Assembly: GCA_900554605.1 (NCBI GenBank) | Contig: USHU01000072.1 | Coordinates: 1-5,977 of the forward strand | DNA: 5,977 nucleotides | Direction of reading: 5' to 3' | Source of the DNA: an uncultured Actinomyces sp. | Lineage (GTDB): Bacteria > Actinomycetota > Actinomycetes > Actinomycetales > Actinomycetaceae | Shown here: piece by piece, positions 3,165 through 5,977 of the stretch | How positions within the stretch are numbered: position 1 is the stretch's first letter | Layout: the number at the start of each line of letters is the position of its first letter | Notes under the pieces: model-generated | Told to the model about the DNA's origin: nothing | Databases searched by the model: none | The model's input: only the letters and a program-made list of their open reading frames with translations | Position numbers and translations under genes: made by a program

Positions 3165-5977
3165 TCAGCCCTGCACCTCCGGAATCTCCAGCTTCGGCAG
3201 CGTCTCCAGGAGCTCCTGGGTTCGCATCGAGACCGTCACCAGGCGCTTGATCAGGTCTACGACCGCGTCCGGACGGCCCTGCTCGCGCAGGAAGTCGTTT
3301 GGGTCGTTGACGATGCCTGATGCCTTGTCCGTCTTCACGTGGTAGCGGTCGATGATCCACTCCAGCGGGCTGCGGCCCGAAATCGAATACCCCTGCGCCT
3401 GCTCCGGAATGCCCGTCAGGGTCACGTAGTCGTTGTACTCCAAGCGCGTATAGTCAGTGTCGCGACGCCCCTGTTTGGGGAAACGCATCTTGCGTGTACC
3501 GATGCGGTAGCGCTCCCAAGGATCTTCGGGAGCATGAAGGCTGATTTCTTCGTGTACAGTCGGATGCTGCTCCACCCGCTCGTAGTTCACGTGCAGGTCC
3601 GCCAGCTCACGCCCCACACTCGCATACGTGTGGAAGCCTGTCGCACGAGGAATGTGCGGCAGCATCTTCTTCAAATCATCCTCGTAGCGCTCCCGATACT
3701 CCGGGTGATGCAGCAGTGCGTACACGTAGAAGAAAATGTCCTCCTTCGTGATCCCCGCATCCCCATAGTGCTCCCGGTACGAGGTTAGCGTCGCGTCCGT
3801 GACGTTGTCGACGCGGCGGTAGCCGTCCAGGATCACCGGAATCTGGTCGCCGATCGGCCGCGAGAAATCTAGGGACGAGGCTGTGGCTGCCGGATCCGCT
3901 TGGCTCTCCGAGATGGTTGCTAGGTCGGAGAACAGGTCTAGCTCGCTCCCGGAGGTGGGGGAGAGGGGTTCCCAGGTGTAGAGGGGGAATGTCTGCGCAT
4001 CTCCCACAAGATGCAGGTCGGGGAGAAAGTCGGTCATTAGTGGACCAATTTTTGCAATATCCCCTCTGGAGACTACGAAGGAAAGATTTCTGTGTGCAAT
4101 TGTCGGGAAGAGTTGTGGAAGCTGATATGTTCTATTGTTCATTTCCCTTGAGAAATATACATGTTGTATACAGAAGGGGCGATACATGCTGACGCGTAGC
4201 GCTGCTTGCTCGTAATGGTGATTCTTCTGGCTGTCGAGGTCTCGAAGCAGGCGATCATTCCAATTAATTTGCGTGGCATCCGTGGTTGCGTTTGCGCTCG
4301 TACGTTTGGCTTTAACCTGTGAATTGTAATTGTCGATCATGCGGTGCATGTTCGAGGACACAGCCGCGCCTGAGAAGTTGTAGCACCACGCATCACGGTT
4401 TGTTCCCAATCCGAGTGAGAATTGTTGGAAAATGCCCGGACAAGCCATCTTTCCCTCGAGGGCTTGATTGCCGATTTCTTGGAAGGTAGCAAAATGCTCA
4501 TCACGGGTGCTGATCCAGTCGCCGTGCTCGTTCGGCGTGATGGAGCGGAATGCATCTGTCCCGCTGATCCCCTCAATGGATCCGTAGTTGGTGATCTGGT
4601 CGAGCTTCTCCTGTCGCGTCGCGTAGTCCTCTGCCTCTGTGTAGAAGATCTCCGCGGTACCGGAGTGGGTGGGATCCTTCACAAGGACGGTGATGGCTAC
4701 GCCTGTGCGAGAACCGGAGCCAAAGATCTTTCCACCCTCGCGGCGGCTGCGTTCACCGGAGGTGCGCTGATTCCCCTTGAGGTCGTAGATGAAGATCTGG
4801 GAAAACTCCTCCTGCAGTGAGAGGCGTACACCGTCCGCTGAGTTGCCGTCCACGAAGGAGCTGTTGGAGACCAAGGCGATGACGCCTCTTTCCCCGATGC
4901 GGTCCGACGCCCAGCGAAGTGCCCGGAAATAGGAGTCGTAGAGCTTGGTCATCAGCCCGGCTCCAGATCGGCGGACGTATGTTTCTTCGATTCGTTCGTC
5001 CAGGCGGGGGTACTTCAGATTCTTGTTTTTGTCGTTCTCTTCCTTCTGGCCCGCCGAGTACGGCGGATTCATCACGATGACCGCGGAATCCTTCTCCGCC
5101 TTCGCGCGCTCGTTGTTGGCGGCCAGGCCCTCGAAGCCCTCGGTGATCGTGCCGTCGCCCTCGTGCAGTTGGAAGGTGTCCGTCAGCGTCATGCCCGGGA
5201 ACTCGACGTAGCCCTCATCCATGCCCTGCTCGGAACGCACTTGGTGGTACACCTGCTCGATGTTGATCGATGCGATGTAGTAGGAGAGCAGCACGAACTC
5301 GTTGGCGAAGATGTCGTTCTTGTACTTGTGTTCCAGGGCCTCCGGCGGGATGACGCCCAGCTGCAGCAAGCGCGCCACGAAGGTGCCCGTCCCCGCGAAG
5401 GGTTCGATGATGGCCACGCCCGGGTCGCCCAGGCTCTGGCCAAACGCCGTGCGCATTGCATCATCCGCGCTGCGGATGATGAAGTCGACGACCTCGACGG
5501 GCGTGAAGACGATGCCCAGGCGCTCGCTCATGCGCGGGAACGCCTGCGAGAATAATCGATCGTAGAGCGTGCGCATGATCTCCTGCTTGCCCGCCAGGGT
5601 GTGCACGGCCTCGATGCGCTCGACCATCGCCCGGTAGAAGGCATCCAGCTCGCGGCGCTCGTTCTCGAACATCGAGTGGGTCGCCAGCATCTCCATGATC
5701 GTGTTCATCGCGCGGCTCACCGGGTTCAGCTTCGAGAACGAATGATCCGGGAACATCGCGTCAAAGAGCGGGGCGGTGAGGATGTGCTGGGCCAGCATCT
5801 CCACCGCGGACTCGTTGTCGACGGCCGGGTTCAGCGTCGTGCGCAGCGCATTCACGAACTCCTGGAACGCGTCCTGGCGCTCCGGGTCTTCCAGCAGTTG
5901 CTCGATCAGGTGAATGTAGCGGTCCGCGACCGTCGCAATGTCCTTGGACCAATCCTCCCAATACAGGGACGAGCCCA
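3165..5977 (-). CDS. Type ISP restriction-modification enzyme (LlaGI/LlaBIII-like), C-terminal part
   Basis: The frame is open from the right edge to a TGA at 3167-3165, giving about 937 visible residues; the start lies beyond the window. It begins inside the region before the methyltransferase (YWEDWSKDIA, later SAVEMLAQHI). Gamma-type adenine methyltransferase motifs follow: motif X (GIVFTPVEVVDFI, 5516-5478), motif I for AdoMet (EPFAGTGTF, 5405-5379) and motif IV (NPPY, 5069-5058). The target-recognition region contains GLGTNRDAWCYNFS, then SMYRPFCIQHVYFSREMNNR. The conserved C-terminal block of the family ends it: KMRFPK (3491-3474), ISGRSPLEWIIDRYHV and SGIVNDPNDF. Type ISP enzymes join a nuclease, an SF2 helicase-like translocase, an N6-adenine methyltransferase and a recognition domain in one chain, cutting unmethylated foreign DNA after moving along it. 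The first two parts are not visible here. The GTG at 5855 is internal and not the start. All methyltransferase motifs are intact and no frameshift is seen, so this part looks functional. Confidence 0.93.
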   Translation of the reverse strand, partial: GSSLYWEDWSKDIATVADRYIHLIEQLLEDPERQDAFQEFVNALRTTLNPAVDNESAVEMLAQHILTAPLFDAMFPDHSFSKLNPVSRAMNTIMEMLATHSMFENERRELDAFYRAMVERIEAVHTLAGKQEIMRTLYDRLFSQAFPRMSERLGIVFTPVEVVDFIIRSADDAMRTAFGQSLGDPGVAIIEPFAGTGTFVARLLQLGVIPPEALEHKYKNDIFANEFVLLSYYIASINIEQVYHQVRSEQGMDEGYVEFPGMTLTDTFQLHEGDGTITEGFEGLAANNERAKAEKDSAVIVMNPPYSAGQKEENDKNKNLKYPRLDERIEETYVRRSGAGLMTKLYDSYFRALRWASDRIGERGVIALVSNSSFVDGNSADGVRLSLQEEFSQIFIYDLKGNQRTSGERSRREGGKIFGSGSRTGVAITVLVKDPTHSGTAEIFYTEAEDYATRQEKLDQITNYGSIEGISGTDAFRSITPNEHGDWISTRDEHFATFQEIGNQALEGKMACPGIFQQFSLGLGTNRDAWCYNFSGAAVSSNMHRMIDNYNSQVKAKRTSANATTDATQINWNDRLLRDLDSQKNHHYEQAALRVSMYRPFCIQHVYFSREMNNRTYQLPQLFPTIAHRNLSFVVSRGDIAKIGPLMTDFLPDLHLVGDAQTFPLYTWEPLSPTSGSELDLFSDLATISESQADPAATASSLDFSRPIGDQIPVILDGYRRVDNVTDATLTSYREHYGDAGITKEDIFFYVYALLHHPEYRERYEDDLKKMLPHIPRATGFHTYASVGRELADLHVNYERVEQHPTVHEEISLHAPEDPWERYRIGTRKMRFPKQGRRDTDYTRLEYNDYVTLTGIPEQAQGYSISGRSPLEWIIDRYHVKTDKASGIVNDPNDFLREQGRPDAVVDLIKRLVTVSMRTQELLETLPKLEIPEVQG

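Noticed and set aside
5163..5555. Plus-strand open frame of 130 codons opposite the methyltransferase motifs
   Set aside because: It is the mirror of the strongly conserved minus-strand methyltransferase core, rich in Arg/His/Val/Asp as expected for such shadows.
1..5977. CRISPR arrays, tRNA or rRNA genes, insertion-sequence ends
   Set aside because: No regularly spaced repeats, cloverleaf pattern, rRNA-like block or transposase with terminal inverted repeats was seen on either strand.

Overview
The window looks like chromosomal DNA from a high-GC Gram-positive bacterium, probably an actinobacterium. Most coding DNA is GC-rich: 41 of 60 bases are G or C at 5401-5460, and 36 of 60 at 1081-1140. 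A GTG start is used, and a bacterial PH-domain membrane protein sits beside a small single-pass membrane protein. The genus cannot be fixed from the sequence alone.

Layout. Bases 1-351 (+) are the 3' end of a YdbS-like PH-domain membrane protein gene. It converges, with only 2 bases between stop codons, on an 80-residue single-pass membrane protein gene (354-596, -). Bases 597-933 hold no convincing gene but have several strong hairpins on both sides of the divergent start points. Bases 934-1611 (+) are a clear pseudogene of a conserved family of unknown function, broken by one base gained, one base lost and one in-frame TAG. Bases 1612-1830 hold a possible terminator, a TTGACA promoter element and an inverted repeat. 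They lead into an AT-richer gene (1831-2817, +) for a 328-residue membrane protein whose C-terminal half resembles a rhodanese domain with Ser in place of the catalytic Cys. Bases 2818-3164 are non-coding and contain a perfect 13-bp stem that probably ends both converging transcripts. From 3165 to the right edge (-) lies the C-terminal part of a large Type ISP restriction-modification enzyme of the LlaGI/LlaBIII kind: adenine methyltransferase, target-recognition region and conserved C-terminus. Its nuclease and helicase parts would lie beyond base 5977.

How it fits together. The right half looks like a defence locus. The single-chain restriction-modification enzyme would need no partner gene. 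The convergent, compositionally foreign rhodanese-like membrane protein is the least explained gene; a defence role rests only on its position. The AT-rich patch inside the methyltransferase gene falls in the target-recognition region, which fits exchange of DNA specificity. The left half is ordinary chromosomal sequence with one decaying gene.
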